Source: Kangiella sediminilitoris (GTDB lineage Bacteria; Pseudomonadota; Gammaproteobacteria; Enterobacterales; Kangiellaceae). From it: DNA of 64,000 nt. The DNA lies in contig NZ_CP012418.1 of assembly GCF_001708405.1 (NCBI RefSeq), positions 1,516,501 through 1,580,500 of the forward strand, written 5' to 3'. The translations under genes were made by a program, and so were the position numbers. Within the stretch, counting starts at the first letter, position 1. The number at the start of each line of letters is the position of its first letter. Positions 17,807-27,938 of the stretch are shown piece by piece. The notes beneath the pieces are model-generated. The model was not told the origin of the DNA and did not search any database. It saw nothing but the letters and a program-made list of their open reading frames with translations.

Positions 17807-18778
17807 CTATTTAGTTTCGTTAAAAATGATGTACGCAGCGTCAATATCTGCGTTAATTTGTGCTTTTAAAGCATCAATAGACTCAAACTTTTGTTCGCCT
17901 CGCAACTTTTCAATGGGTTCAACTATAATTCGTTGCCCATACAGGTTGTCTGAAAAGTCGAGTAAATGAACTTCTAGCCTCTCGGGGCTATGTTGTAAAG
18001 TCGGCTTATTGCCAATATTTGCAACAGCTGGCCAGCACTTAGCAGCCTTGCCCTGCAACAAACTAGCACTTATACCATACACCCAAACCGCATACACCCC
18101 CTTTAAAGGAGATTTATGACGTTTCAGTGGAATATTTGCCGTTGAAAAGCCGATTTCACGACCTTGCTTATCGCCATGAGCTACCTTTCCTTCAATCTGG
18201 TAAGGGCGTCCTAAATACCGCTCTGCCAACTCAAACTCATTTGCTGCAACTGCCTGTCGAACCAGGCTACTGCTAATACGCTGCTCTTCGCCAGAAACGT
18301 TCAGGGTCACCGAGTGATTAGCCTCCACGGTAAAAGCACCCTCACCCCGCTCTTTGAGCATATCGAAGTCACCTTTACGCTGATAACCAAATTTGAAATC
18401 GTCACCGATGAAAAGGTGTTGCACGTTGAGTCGTTCAATCAGGACCCGACGAATAAAGTCCTCAGCACTTAATTCAGCGAACTCTTTATTGAAGCGGAAA
18501 CACAGAACATAATCGACTCCCAGTCGATTCAGCGCCTGGACCTTGTCGGTGAGCTTGAATAGCCGTGCCGGAGCATCGTCTGGACGAAAATATTCTTGTG
18601 GGTGGGGCTCGAAAACCACTACAACGCTGGGTAAATTAAATTTAGCAGCTTTGTCCGTCAGGCGTTTAATTATGGCCTGATGCCCCAGGTGGACGCCATC
18701 GAAATTACCAATAGTCGCCACACATCCCTGCTCGAACAGTTCAGGTGGACAATTATATAGGCCTCTTAATAAGCGCAT
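17807..18778 (-). CDS. ribF: Bifunctional riboflavin kinase/FAD synthetase
   Basis: 323-residue enzyme that phosphorylates riboflavin to FMN and adenylates it to FAD. The N-terminal nucleotidyltransferase domain shows [20 protein letters not shown] (HxGH-type motif) and [15 protein letters not shown]. The C-terminal kinase domain shows [20 protein letters not shown] and GVYAVWV, and ANIGNKPTL is the conserved substrate loop. Start ATG at 18778 gives [12 protein letters not shown], typical for the family. It leads the ribF-ileS-lspA-fkpB-ispH run; the region upstream (18779-18971) is shared with a divergent lipoprotein gene. The FMN it makes is also the cofactor of the Rsx subunits encoded later. 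Confidence 0.97.
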   Translation of the reverse strand: MRLLRGLYNCPPELFEQGCVATIGNFDGVHLGHQAIIKRLTDKAAKFNLPSVVVVFEPHPQEYFRPDDAPARLFKLTDKVQALNRLGVDYVLCFRFNKEFAELSAEDFIRRVLIERLNVQHLFIGDDFKFGYQRKGDFDMLKERGEGAFTVEANHSVTLNVSGEEQRISSSLVRQAVAANEFELAERYLGRPYQIEGKVAHGDKQGREIGFSTANIPLKRHKSPLKGVYAVWVYGISASLLQGKAAKCWPAVANIGNKPTLQHSPERLEVHLLDFSDNLYGQRIIVEPIEKLRGEQKFESIDALKAQINADIDAAYIIFNETK

Positions 18779-18971
18779 GATCAGTCAGTAATTTTCTCTA
18801 CAGGCATCTGCCAAAGGCGGCAATTATAACGGACTATGGGCTAAGAATTAACCATAAATACCTGATTCTAGCCTTCAAAACGACTTTTTTAATAAAAATA
18901 ATAGGTTAACGTCTTGTCTCACCGCATCCGATGGGTAACTATAAAGGTAAATCTTCTTTATCTATTAGATT

Positions 18972-19559
18972 ATGAAATCGTATCTGAAATTAGGGCTTAC
19001 GTTTCTGATGTCCTTACTGGTAACTGCATGCGCCTGTAGCAGCTGCGCGCCGGCACCCAATCTGCATGAAATGATGCCAAAAGCTCAAGCTGATTTTTTT
19101 ACCCTGTTCAAAAACCTATGCGGAAAAACGTTTGTCGGCAGCACGGTTTACCCTAACGACCCAAACCATGATTTTGCCAATAAAAAACTTATAGCGACTG
19201 TCGAAGAGTGTCACAACAGAGTAATTCGTATTCCCTTCACGGTAGGTGATGACAAATCCAGAACCTGGGTTTTAATCGCGAGCTATCAGGGCCTTTTGTT
19301 TAAACATGACCATCGCCATGAAGATGGTACACCTGATCGCATTACCAACTACGGTGGCTACTCAGCTAAGTACAAAAAGGAACCCGTGACTGCAACCAAA
19401 CAGTTTTTTCATGCAGACGAATTTACTGCAAATTTGATTCCCGATGCTAAAACCAATGTCTGGATGCTGGAATATAAGCCGGAAACAAAAGAACTGGTTT
19501 ATTACTTGGAAAGACATGGCAAGCCAAGGTACAAGGCACTATTGAAACAAGTAAATTAA
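18972..19559 (+). CDS. Hypothetical cysteine-rich lipoprotein
   Basis: 195-residue predicted lipoprotein. The signal peptide MKSYLKLGLTFLMSLLVTAC ends in a lipobox-like LVTAC, followed by CSSC and AP-rich residues. The mature part has no domain I can name. It contains FKNLCGKTFVGSTVYP, IRIPFTVGDDKSRTWVLIASYQGLLFKHDHRHEDGTPDRITNYGGY and ends WMLEYKPETKELVYYLERHGKPRYKALLK, which suggests a compact beta-rich domain. The HDHRHEDG stretch could bind metal, but this is speculation. It is monocistronic between divergent ribF and convergent murJ. Similar secreted proteins of unknown function are, to my knowledge, scattered in marine gammaproteobacteria. Confidence 0.75.
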   Translation: MKSYLKLGLTFLMSLLVTACACSSCAPAPNLHEMMPKAQADFFTLFKNLCGKTFVGSTVYPNDPNHDFANKKLIATVEECHNRVIRIPFTVGDDKSRTWVLIASYQGLLFKHDHRHEDGTPDRITNYGGYSAKYKKEPVTATKQFFHADEFTANLIPDAKTNVWMLEYKPETKELVYYLERHGKPRYKALLKQVN

Positions 19560-19573
19560 TTGATGACTATTAC

Positions 19574-19603
19574 CCACCACTGAGATTTGATCGATAGTGG
19601 TGG
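19574..19603. terminator. Hairpin between lipoprotein gene and murJ
   Basis: CCACCACT/AGTGGTGG, 8-bp perfect stem with a 14-base loop, between two convergent genes. There is no U tract on either side, so it is at best a weak intrinsic terminator. Confidence 0.4.
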
Positions 19604-19621
19604 TTGGGTTGGGATAAATAC

Positions 19622-21157
19622 TCATCGCTGTATTTTAAAATCCCTCAATCTTAATCCCAAGATTATCAGCAACACGGCATAAGCAACTACGGTTGAAACA
19701 ATAGTCAGGCAAATCATACCGATTGCCTCGAATCGACTCCATGACTGCCACTGCTCGATGCTGAAGTCAGTATACCAAAGCCCAAGCAACAGTAACCCAC
19801 TGGCAATGATCAGTTTGAAAATCCACAGTTTACTTTCACGAGACAATCTTAAAAATTCAGACTTATGCAAATAACGGTATAAGAAGATGGCGTTGATAAA
19901 GGCTGAAATACTGGTAGCAACGGCCAGCCCGACATGTCCAAAAGGCTTAAATAAAGCCAGGTTCAATACAATATTACTGACCACTGAGATAACGGCAATT
20001 TTAACCGGAGTTCTTGTGTCCTGGCGTGAGTAGAAACCGGTTAAGAAAACTTTCACCATCATAAAAGCAATCAACCCAGCGGAATACGCCTGCAAACTTT
20101 GTCCTGCCTTGAAAGAGTCATGCTCGGTAAAAGCACCGTGCTGAAATACCGTGATCATAATCGGCTCCGCTAGCCAGAACAGCCCCACAGCAGCAGGAAT
20201 ACCGATCATCAGAACCATACGCAGGCCCCAATCTAATGTACCACCAAAATGGTCCATGTCTTTCTTTGAAAAGAATTTGGACAGCGTTGGCAACAGCACG
20301 GTGGCAATAGCAATCCCAAAAATACCCAAAGGAAATTCCAGCATGCGATCCGAATAATACAGCCAGGAAATACTACCCTCCTGTAATAAGGACGCAATCT
20401 GGGTATCAATCAGCAGGTTAATTTGACTAACTGAGGCGCCAAAAATAACCGGTAGCATCAGCTTAATGATGCGCTGGACCGCTGAATCTTTCCAACCCCA
20501 CTGTGGCCTGGGTAGATATCCTGCTTTCCACAAAAAAGGCAAATGCAAAAGTAGTTGCAACGCCCCTGCAATAAAAATTGCCCATGCCAGTGCAACAGTA
20601 GGCTGTTCCATGCTCGGCGCCCATATAATGGCAGCAGCAATCATGCTTAAATTCAGTAAAATCGGTGCAAAAGCCGGTATAGCAAACTTGTTCAGAGTGT
20701 TTAGTACTGAACTGTACATCGCCACCAAAGAAATAAAGAAAATATAAGGAAATGTAATTTTTAATAAATCACTTCCCAACTGGAACTTCTCCGGTTCGTC
20801 AATAAAACCAACACCGAAAATAGCGATAACGCCTTGAGAACCAAGAACGCCAATAATCGTAATAACTGCTAACACGCCCCCCAAGGTTCCTGAGACTTTG
20901 CTCAGTAGAGAAACTGTCTCTGCTTTGGTGCGATTGGAGTAGTATTCGGAAAAAACAGGCACAAAGGCCGTGGCGAAAGCACCTTCGCCAAATAAGCGGC
21001 GCAAGAAATTAGGGATTTTCTGCGCGACTAAAAACACATCGGCCTGAAAACTGGCACCCAGTAGATTAGCAAGTACAACATCACGTGCAAGCCCCAAAAA
21101 GCGGGACATCATGGTCCAAAAACTGACGATTGTACTGGAGCGTAATAGGCTAGCCAT
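19622..21157 (-). CDS. murJ: Lipid II flippase MurJ
   Basis: 511-residue polytopic membrane protein of the MVIN/MOP family that flips lipid II across the inner membrane for peptidoglycan synthesis. It begins MASLLRSSTIVSFWTMMSRFLGLARDVVLANLLGAS, the family N terminus. Characteristic pieces are NFLRRLFGEGAFATAFVPVFSEY, NLLIDTQIASLLQEGSISWLYYSDRMLEFPLGIFGIAIATVLLPTLS and FYSRQDTRTPVKIAVISV. About 13-14 membrane segments can be read. It is divergent from rpsT, which is the usual neighbour in gammaproteobacteria. Length is normal. Confidence 0.97.
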   Translation of the reverse strand: MASLLRSSTIVSFWTMMSRFLGLARDVVLANLLGASFQADVFLVAQKIPNFLRRLFGEGAFATAFVPVFSEYYSNRTKAETVSLLSKVSGTLGGVLAVITIIGVLGSQGVIAIFGVGFIDEPEKFQLGSDLLKITFPYIFFISLVAMYSSVLNTLNKFAIPAFAPILLNLSMIAAAIIWAPSMEQPTVALAWAIFIAGALQLLLHLPFLWKAGYLPRPQWGWKDSAVQRIIKLMLPVIFGASVSQINLLIDTQIASLLQEGSISWLYYSDRMLEFPLGIFGIAIATVLLPTLSKFFSKKDMDHFGGTLDWGLRMVLMIGIPAAVGLFWLAEPIMITVFQHGAFTEHDSFKAGQSLQAYSAGLIAFMMVKVFLTGFYSRQDTRTPVKIAVISVVSNIVLNLALFKPFGHVGLAVATSISAFINAIFLYRYLHKSEFLRLSRESKLWIFKLIIASGLLLLGLWYTDFSIEQWQSWSRFEAIGMICLTIVSTVVAYAVLLIILGLRLRDFKIQR

Positions 21158-21366
21158 GGTTCCTGAATGTGTTAAAATATTGTTTTATTTGAGCGCAAGT
21201 TTAAGCGATTAAGGCTGTAACAACCATAGCGAAAGCTTAAAAGCCTTAAAAATGACAGATTTATGCGGTTTTTCGCTGTTTTTACTTGATACTACAGCCC
21301 AAAAGATGTATATTTCGCGACCTTAAATTTGTGATTTACTTATTCAACAGTTGTTAGGAGTTCACC

Positions 21367-21627
21367 TTGGCTAACATTAAATCTGCCAAAAAACGTGCTC
21401 GTCAAGCTGAAGCTCGTCGCAAGCACAACGCAAGCCGCCGCTCAATGCTGCGTAGTTACATGAAAAAAGTTGTATACGCAATTGATGCCGGTAACAAGAA
21501 GGATGCAGAAGCTGCGTTCCAACGTGCCGTGTCTGTGATTGATACAGCCGTAAATAAAGGCCTTATCCACAAGAACAAAGCTGCACGTCATAAGAGCCGT
21601 TTAAGCGCTCGCATTCAAGCTCTTTAA
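21367..21627 (+). CDS. rpsT: 30S ribosomal protein S20
   Basis: 86-residue S20, binding 16S rRNA in the body of the small subunit. The sequence starts [34 protein letters not shown] and ends [19 protein letters not shown]. The start codon is TTG at 21367, preceded by TAGGAG seven bases upstream. A UUG start is also used in E. coli rpsT, where it allows translational autocontrol by S20. A strong terminator follows 25 bases after the stop. The gene is divergent from murJ. Confidence 0.98.
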   Translation: MANIKSAKKRARQAEARRKHNASRRSMLRSYMKKVVYAIDAGNKKDAEAAFQRAVSVIDTAVNKGLIHKNKAARHKSRLSARIQAL

Positions 21628-21652
21628 TATTAGATAGCTTGAGAAAAGATTT

Positions 21653-21677
21653 AAAAAGCCGCTTTTAGCGGCTTTTT
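21653..21677. terminator. rpsT terminator, bidirectional
   Basis: AAAAAGCCGCT/AGCGGCTTTTT perfect 11-bp inverted repeat with a three-base loop. It lies between rpsT and the convergent marR gene and can serve both. Confidence 0.92.
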
Positions 21678-21725
21678 CTTTAGCTTTATCACCACAGAAC
21701 AGACGCAACTAATTATAACGCCCCT

Positions 21726-22169
21726 TTAACCTCTCTTAGCCTTTGATTTATTAGAGTTACTTAATAATAAGCTCACGCCATCATCCAAAAGTTTATATTC
21801 ATCTTTACTAAAGTTTTGCAGTAAGTCTCCTACCAATCTCTTCTGCTGTGTCCTTATGGCTTCTATCGTTTGTTGGCTTTTTCGCGTTGGCGCGACATAG
21901 ACAACACGTTGATCTGTTTTCGAACGCGACTTGATTGCATAACCAAGCTTTTCGAGCGCTTTAACCGTTCGTGTAATTGCTGGTGCGCTAACCTGTTCTA
22001 TTTCTGCAAGCTGGTTTATGGTTTGGGGGCCTTGATTTACTAGAACGAACAAAATTTCTAGACGTTCCTGGGTTAACTCCATCCCTTTTTCAATATCTTT
22101 TGAAGATACATGGAAACTGTTTAATAAATGAAATAACTTTTCGGCTATATCTTGTTGAAAAAAAGACAT
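21726..22169 (-). CDS. MarR-family transcriptional regulator
   Basis: 147-residue winged-helix repressor of the MarR family. Helix-turn-helix and wing are visible in TINQLAEIEQVSAPAITRTVKALEKLGYAIKSRSKTDQRVVYVAPTRKSQQ (about residues 57-108), flanked by dimerisation helices. The ligand is unknown. It is divergent from a DUF1329 gene with 198 bases between them. That interval contains a TTAAC-N4-GTTAA palindrome close to its own start that could be its operator. MarR proteins commonly repress themselves and the divergent gene, so control of the DUF1329 protein is a reasonable inference. Confidence 0.87.
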   Translation of the reverse strand: MSFFQQDIAEKLFHLLNSFHVSSKDIEKGMELTQERLEILFVLVNQGPQTINQLAEIEQVSAPAITRTVKALEKLGYAIKSRSKTDQRVVYVAPTRKSQQTIEAIRTQQKRLVGDLLQNFSKDEYKLLDDGVSLLLSNSNKSKAKRG

Positions 22170-22217
22170 TTTAATTTCCCTCTAAGAAATCGCTTAAAAC
22201 TTAACAACAGCTATAAT

Positions 22218-22231
22218 TTAACAATAGTTAA
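22218..22231. promoter_or_regulatory. Palindrome upstream of marR, candidate operator
   Basis: TTAAC-AATA-GTTAA, perfect arms, 49 bases before the marR start and 137 before the DUF1329 gene. Similar AT-rich palindromes are typical MarR targets. Assignment is by position only. Confidence 0.4.
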
Positions 22232-22367
22232 CTACTAGCTCAAGCGCTACTTCCCCATTAAGATTTTACTTTTATTTTTATAAGCCTTTGAGTGTGGTTG
22301 TACCAGTTGACATAAGTGGTCGGATGTGTAAAATTCTCGGGTTCATAAGTTCTGCAAGGTCTTTTCC

Positions 22368-23708
22368 ATGAAAAAGTTGATTTTACTATCACTCATGACT
22401 GCTTGCGTCATGACCCCGGCAGCTAACGCTAAAGTTACTCCAAATGAAGCGAAGAAGCTGCGCAACGAGCTCACACCAATGGGTGCGGAGAGAGCCGGTA
22501 ACAAAGAAGGGACTATTCCAGCATGGACAGGTGGTATAAAGAAAACTCCTAAGGATTATAAGCCAGGCGAGCATCATCGCGATCCATTCGTCTCTGATAA
22601 ACCTCTGCTAACTATTACGCAGAGCAATTATCGTGATTATGCAGATCACCTGACTGCAGGACAAATTGCTTTGATTAAGCAATATCCGGATTATAAAATA
22701 AACGTATACCCAACTCATAGAAGTGCGTCATTCCCGCAAAAAATTTATGATTTCAGTATAAAAAATGCCACAAAAGCAGAGTTAACCCAGGACGGTGCTG
22801 GTCTGAAAAATGCTTCTGTGGGAGTACCATTCCCAATCCCTCAAAATGGTTTAGAGGCTATTTGGAATCACCTGACTCGCTATCGTGGTGACTCCATTAA
22901 GAGAGAATATGTCCAAGTAACCCCTACCGAGGACGGTAACTTCAACCCTGTTAAGTTTGAGCAGGAATCACTACAGTATTATGCACAGGAACACCCTGAA
23001 CGTGATAACTTTCTATTCCTGTATAAGCAACGTATAACCTCGCCTGCAGCCCTAGCTGGGGAAGTATTACTTGTGCATGAAACTTCTAACCAGGTAGTCG
23101 ATCCACGTCGAGCGTGGCGTTATGATCCAGGTCGCCGTCGTGCATTTAGGACGCCTACTGTTGCTTATGATGCTCCAGCATTAGCGTCCGACGGTCTTGC
23201 GACAATTGATAACTTCGATATGTTCAGTGGTTCTCCCGATCGCTATAACTGGGAACTCAAGGGAAAGAAAGAAATCTTTGTTCCTTACAATGCCTATAGA
23301 CTCCATAGCGATCAGCTGGACTATGAAGATATTATTCGTCCAGGTCATATCAACCAAGACCTTACTCGATATGAACTGCACCGGGTATGGGTTGTGGAAG
23401 CGACACTTAAGGAACTGGAAGACAATATCTACAGCCGTCGTACTTTCTACCTTGATGAAGATAGCTGGCAGGCCCTCCTGGTGGATCACTATGACGAGCA
23501 AGGTCAATTATGGCGAGTAGGTGAGGCTCATGCAATAAACTACTACGAAGTACCTGTATTGTGGTCGACCTTGGATGTTCTCCACGATTTAAAAGCACAG
23601 CGATACATTGCATACGGTCTGGACAACCAGGAAGATATGTACGATTTTTCTGAAAGTATGACTTACCGACAGTTCACCTCGTCCGCTTTACGACGAGAAG
23701 GTCGATAA
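22368..23708 (+). CDS. DUF1329 family exported protein
   Basis: 446-residue secreted protein of the DUF1329 family, related to LolB/LolA-like lipid-carrying folds by published structural comparison of the family. It has a signal peptide (about 1-21, AANAKVTPNEA), then EAKKLRNELTPMGAERAGNKEGTIPAWTGGI, a hallmark start. Later motifs are VLLVHETSNQVVDPRRAWRYDPGRRRAFRTPTVAYDAP, GSPDRYNWELKGKKEIFVPYNAYRL, RYELHRVWVVEATLK and SRRTFYLDEDSWQALLVDHYD. In pseudomonads relatives sit next to RND-type transporters; here the gene stands alone with a divergent MarR regulator. Function is likely outer-membrane lipid or hydrophobe handling, unproven. A clear terminator follows. Confidence 0.9.
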   Translation: MKKLILLSLMTACVMTPAANAKVTPNEAKKLRNELTPMGAERAGNKEGTIPAWTGGIKKTPKDYKPGEHHRDPFVSDKPLLTITQSNYRDYADHLTAGQIALIKQYPDYKINVYPTHRSASFPQKIYDFSIKNATKAELTQDGAGLKNASVGVPFPIPQNGLEAIWNHLTRYRGDSIKREYVQVTPTEDGNFNPVKFEQESLQYYAQEHPERDNFLFLYKQRITSPAALAGEVLLVHETSNQVVDPRRAWRYDPGRRRAFRTPTVAYDAPALASDGLATIDNFDMFSGSPDRYNWELKGKKEIFVPYNAYRLHSDQLDYEDIIRPGHINQDLTRYELHRVWVVEATLKELEDNIYSRRTFYLDEDSWQALLVDHYDEQGQLWRVGEAHAINYYEVPVLWSTLDVLHDLKAQRYIAYGLDNQEDMYDFSESMTYRQFTSSALRREGR

Positions 23709-23735
23709 ACAACACAACTCCTCTGTGTTAGTTTG

Positions 23736-23762
23736 AGCCACTCATTGAGTGGCTTTTTTTTT
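23736..23762 (+). terminator. Terminator of the DUF1329 gene
   Basis: AGCCACTC/GAGTGGCT stem with a three-base loop and a run of eight or more T residues. Confidence 0.9.
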
Positions 23763-23809
23763 ACTCTATCTGTTAACCTAGAACAACTAATCCAATAATG
23801 GAAGATGCT

Positions 23810-24361
23810 ATGAGTAACCATCACTTATTACTAATTTTGACCGTACTGCTAACTTTTGCAGCTGGTGCCAAAGCCACTGACACTCAGAAACCTCTTTATG
23901 GTCCTGCCATCAATAACTACGGCCCTTACTTTAAAATAGAAGACAGGGACACAGCGCTACCAGAAGATTTCGTATACAAAGCCGTGTTTGATGTAACTAA
24001 AACCAGCCAGGAACCTGAGAAATTAAACCGTAACATTGAAAGCGTGGCTAGATTTATCAATATGCATGCAGCCAACGGAGTGAGTACAGAGAATATGCGC
24101 ATAGCAGTAGTACTTCACGGCGAATCCACCAAGGATAGCCTAAATAACTCGGCCTATAAACAGCGCCATGGCGTGGAAAATCCTAACCTGCCCTTAATTA
24201 AAGAGTTAAGACAACTCGGCGTAGATTTTTATTTATGTGGCCAGTCCGCCAAGTTCAGTAAGATTGAGAAGTCTGAGCTATCTGAAGATGTCGAGTTATC
24301 GCTTTCAGCCATGACCATGTTGGTAATGTTACAGGAACAAGGGTATAACCTGCTCCCTTAA
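23810..24361 (+). CDS. DsrE/DsrF-like exported protein
   Basis: Predicted periplasmic protein of about 183 residues with a DsrE-like fold. The start at 23810 is preferred over 23798 because GGAAG lies five bases upstream and the signal peptide (MSNHHLLLILTVLLTFAAGAKA) is then clean. The body shows the DsrE pattern VFDVTKTSQEPEKLNRNIESVARFINMHAANGV, IAVVLHGESTKDSLNN and LIKELRQLGVDFYLCGQSAKFSK with a single conserved cysteine, then LSAMTMLVMLQEQGYNLLP. Relatives take part in sulfur relay, but the exported ones are uncharacterised. It is a single gene with its own terminator. Confidence 0.83.
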   Translation: MSNHHLLLILTVLLTFAAGAKATDTQKPLYGPAINNYGPYFKIEDRDTALPEDFVYKAVFDVTKTSQEPEKLNRNIESVARFINMHAANGVSTENMRIAVVLHGESTKDSLNNSAYKQRHGVENPNLPLIKELRQLGVDFYLCGQSAKFSKIEKSELSEDVELSLSAMTMLVMLQEQGYNLLP

Positions 24362-24401
24362 CTCTTTTAGCCAGCTTTTTACCAAACTATCTGCTGGGCA
24401 C

Positions 24402-24432
24402 AAAAAAGCCGCTTTACAGCGGCTTTTTTTTA
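24402..24432. terminator. Bidirectional terminator between the DsrE-like gene and obgE
   Basis: AAAAAAGCCGCT/AGCGGCTTTTTT, 12-bp stem with a TTAC loop, serving two convergent genes. Confidence 0.93.
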
Positions 24433-24445
24433 AGTTTTTAATCGA

Positions 24446-25672
<1,227 letters not shown>

Positions 25673-25731
25673 CTATTGTATCGCGCTTAATAAGCCAGAA
25701 TATCAGTGCTATGAAATCCGGCTCGACATAC

Positions 25732-25767
25732 AAAAAAGCCCCAGCGATAGCTGAGGCTTTTTTTAAA
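25732..25767 (-). terminator. rplU-rpmA terminator
   Basis: AGCC-T-CAGC/GCTG-G-GGCT stem with U runs on both sides, 13 bases after the rpmA stop on the minus strand. It separates the ribosomal genes from obgE. Confidence 0.85.
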
Positions 25768-25779
25768 GCTTAAGCTTGA

Positions 25780-26034
25780 TTAAGCTTCGATAGAAACAAA
25801 CTTACGCTTGTCTTTACCTTTAGTCTCAAACTTAACTTTGCCATCAACTTTCGCAAAGATAGTGTGGTCACGACCAAGTCCAACACCATTACCAGCGTGG
25901 AACTTTGTGCCACGTTGACGAACAATAATGCTACCCGCGCTTACTTCTTCACCACCAAAGCGCTTAACACCAAGGCGTTTACTTTCGGAATCGCGGCCGT
26001 TACGAGTACTACCACCAGCTTTCTTATGAGCCAT
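25780..26034 (-). CDS. rpmA: 50S ribosomal protein L27
   Basis: 84-residue L27, located near the peptidyl-transferase centre of the large subunit. The sequence [61 protein letters not shown] is highly conserved. There is no N-terminal processing extension like that of Firmicutes L27. It is separated from rplU by only 3 bases, so the two are cotranscribed. Confidence 0.98.
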   Translation of the reverse strand: MAHKKAGGSTRNGRDSESKRLGVKRFGGEEVSAGSIIVRQRGTKFHAGNGVGLGRDHTIFAKVDGKVKFETKGKDKRKFVSIEA

Positions 26035-26037
26035 CGT

Positions 26038-26625
26038 TTACTCTCCTTTCATCAATTCTTTAGCTTGATCGATCCAGTTTTCACGCTCGATACGACCTTT
26101 GAAGCTAAGTTCTTCGTCTAAGCGAGCTACGTCTTCAGCAGTCCACTCAGCGATTTGCTTAAATGTTGTTACACCAGCTTCGTTCAATTTCTTAACAATA
26201 ACCGGACCAACACCTGATAATTGTGTTAAATCATCACCGTCTGTCTTCTTTGCTGCTGCTTTTTTAGGAGCTGCTTTTTTAGCTGGAGCTTTCTTAGCAG
26301 GCTTCTTTGAGCCATCAAGAGCAATACCGTTAATCTTTACTTCAGTAAACCACTGACGGTGACCTTGACGTTTCATGTGATGTTTACGACGCTTGAACTT
26401 GATGATGTTCACTTTTTTAGCGCGACCGTGGTCAACAACTTCAGCTGAAACCACAGCACCATCGACTAAAGGTGTGCCGATAGTAACGTTATCACCATCA
26501 GCTACCATTAAAACGTCTTCAAAATTGATTGTAGCACCAGTTTCTGCCTCGATCTTCTCAAGACGTACGACCTGGCCTTCTTTTACGCGGTGTTGCTTAC
26601 CACCACTTTTAATTACTGCGTACAT
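26038..26625 (-). CDS. rplU: 50S ribosomal protein L21 with C-terminal helix-hairpin-helix domain
   Basis: 195 residues, almost twice the usual length of about 103. Residues 1-103 are a normal L21 ([52 protein letters not shown]). They are followed by a Lys/Ala/Pro linker (about 105-132, [21 protein letters not shown]). The remaining 60 residues are [41 protein letters not shown]..., a helix-hairpin-helix domain of the kind that binds nucleic acid. Similar tails occur in L21 of some alphaproteobacteria (recollection). First gene of the rplU-rpmA operon. The extension is in frame and ends with a normal stop, so it is not a frameshift. Confidence 0.96.
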   Translation of the reverse strand: MYAVIKSGGKQHRVKEGQVVRLEKIEAETGATINFEDVLMVADGDNVTIGTPLVDGAVVSAEVVDHGRAKKVNIIKFKRRKHHMKRQGHRQWFTEVKINGIALDGSKKPAKKAPAKKAAPKKAAAKKTDGDDLTQLSGVGPVIVKKLNEAGVTTFKQIAEWTAEDVARLDEELSFKGRIERENWIDQAKELMKGE

Positions 26626-26969
26626 ATTTATTCTCCAGTTTAGACCCTCTCATATATCTCAACAAGAAGGTTAATATGTATTGCTCTAAGGCTTTCTTAA
26701 TTTGAGGGCGCGAATTTTAAGGCAAAACCCTGCCTAAAGCAAGGATTTATCGTGCATAAAACCTCAAAAAGCACTGTTTTTTACTAAATAGTCCTTGAAG
26801 CGGCCAAAACACTATCCAGATGTTGAATATTCACCATAAAAGCTTGACCACAAGGCCTAGCCTAACTAGGATTGCCAAGCAATTATCAAATTTAGTGTGA
26901 CTGGTGCCCATTAACTGTCTGCTTAATCAGCCTTTGGCACCAGTTTACAGAGAACTTTAAAGGTAGACA
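26626..26969. other. Intergenic region between divergent rplU and ispB
   Basis: 344 bases without a gene. It must hold both divergent promoters; I did not identify hexamers with confidence. The ispB-proximal end carries a 9-bp perfect inverted repeat listed separately. No tRNA or small reading frame is evident. Confidence 0.7.
26900..26944 (+). repeat. Inverted repeat in the ispB 5' leader
   Basis: ACTGGTGCC (26900-26908) and GGCACCAGT (26936-26944) are perfect complements, with an inner ATTAA/TTAAT pair. It lies 25 bases before the ispB ATG and has no following U tract, so it is more likely a leader hairpin or operator than a terminator. Confidence 0.5.
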
Positions 26970-27938
26970 ATGAACCTGGCAGATATTCGTGCATTGGTAG
27001 AGAGTGACTTTCAAGCAACTAATCAAATGATCCTGGATCGCCTGAAGTCTGACGTAGCTCTGGTAGATCAGGTCGGTCATTATATTGTTGCGGCGGGCGG
27101 TAAACGCCTACGCCCCATGCTGGTACTTCTAGCTGCTAAATCAATGGGTTATGAAGGAAGCGATCATGCGAAACTAGCAGCCGTCATAGAACTAATCCAC
27201 ACTTCTACCCTACTGCACGATGATGTTGTTGATGAGTCCAGTATGAGGCGCGGTCGAGAAACGGCAAATGAGCTATTTGGTAATCAAGCTTCTGTGCTGG
27301 TTGGAGACTTCCTTTACAGCCGCTCTTTCCAGATGATGGTAGAAGTCAACAATATGAAAGTACTGAACATCCTGGCTGATACGACGAATCAAGTTGCTGC
27401 TGGCGAAGTTCTGCAATTGATGAATATCCATGATCCTGAAGTATCTGAAGAAGGATATTATCAGGTCATAGAGCGCAAAACCGCCATATTATTCGCCGCA
27501 GCAACCCAGCTGGGCGCTGTATTGACTAATGCCTCCAGCCAGATTGAAAAAGGACTTAGAACATATGGCTTACAACTTGGAATCGCCTTTCAGCTGATTG
27601 ATGATGCTCTGGATTATGCTGCTGATGCTGAGGAAATGGGCAAAAACGTTGGTGATGATCTGGCGGAAGGAAAGCCAACACTGCCTTTGATATATGCACT
27701 AACGCAATCTAACTCTGACGGTCAGGCCGTAATACGGGCCGCAATTGAGCAAGGTGGTTTGGACGATTTGGATAGAATCATGTCGATTGTCAAGTCAACT
27801 AATGCTATTGAATATACTTATCAAGCAGCTGAAAAAGCAGTTAAAAAGGCTATTGATGCGCTAACACCTCTACCAGAGTCAGCATTTAAAACAGCCTTAG
27901 TTGAATTAGCCAAGCTATCTCTTAATCGTAACAATTAA
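26970..27938 (+). CDS. ispB: Octaprenyl diphosphate synthase
   Basis: 322-residue trans-prenyltransferase that makes the long polyprenyl tail for ubiquinone. The first aspartate-rich motif is in LIHTSTLLHDDVVDESSMRRGRETAN and the second in QLGIAFQLIDDALDYAADAEEMGKNVGDDLAEGKPTLPLIYAL; GGKRLRPMLVLLAA precedes them. The N terminus MNLADIRALVESDFQATNQMI matches IspB. The divergent arrangement with rplU-rpmA is conserved in gammaproteobacteria. Its product joins the ubiquinone pathway served by ubiT/ubiU/ubiV later in the window. The exact chain length cannot be read from the sequence. Confidence 0.95.
   Translation: MNLADIRALVESDFQATNQMILDRLKSDVALVDQVGHYIVAAGGKRLRPMLVLLAAKSMGYEGSDHAKLAAVIELIHTSTLLHDDVVDESSMRRGRETANELFGNQASVLVGDFLYSRSFQMMVEVNNMKVLNILADTTNQVAAGEVLQLMNIHDPEVSEEGYYQVIERKTAILFAAATQLGAVLTNASSQIEKGLRTYGLQLGIAFQLIDDALDYAADAEEMGKNVGDDLAEGKPTLPLIYALTQSNSDGQAVIRAAIEQGGLDDLDRIMSIVKSTNAIEYTYQAAEKAVKKAIDALTPLPESAFKTALVELAKLSLNRNN

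Noticed and set aside
23181-23520. Two 107-108-residue overlapping frames on opposite strands
   Set aside because: Both lie entirely inside the DUF1329 gene, whose frame contains clear family motifs; they are shadows.
26099-26674. Plus-strand frames of 85 and 93 residues opposite rplU
   Set aside because: Low-complexity translations of the Lys/Ala-rich linker on the wrong strand.
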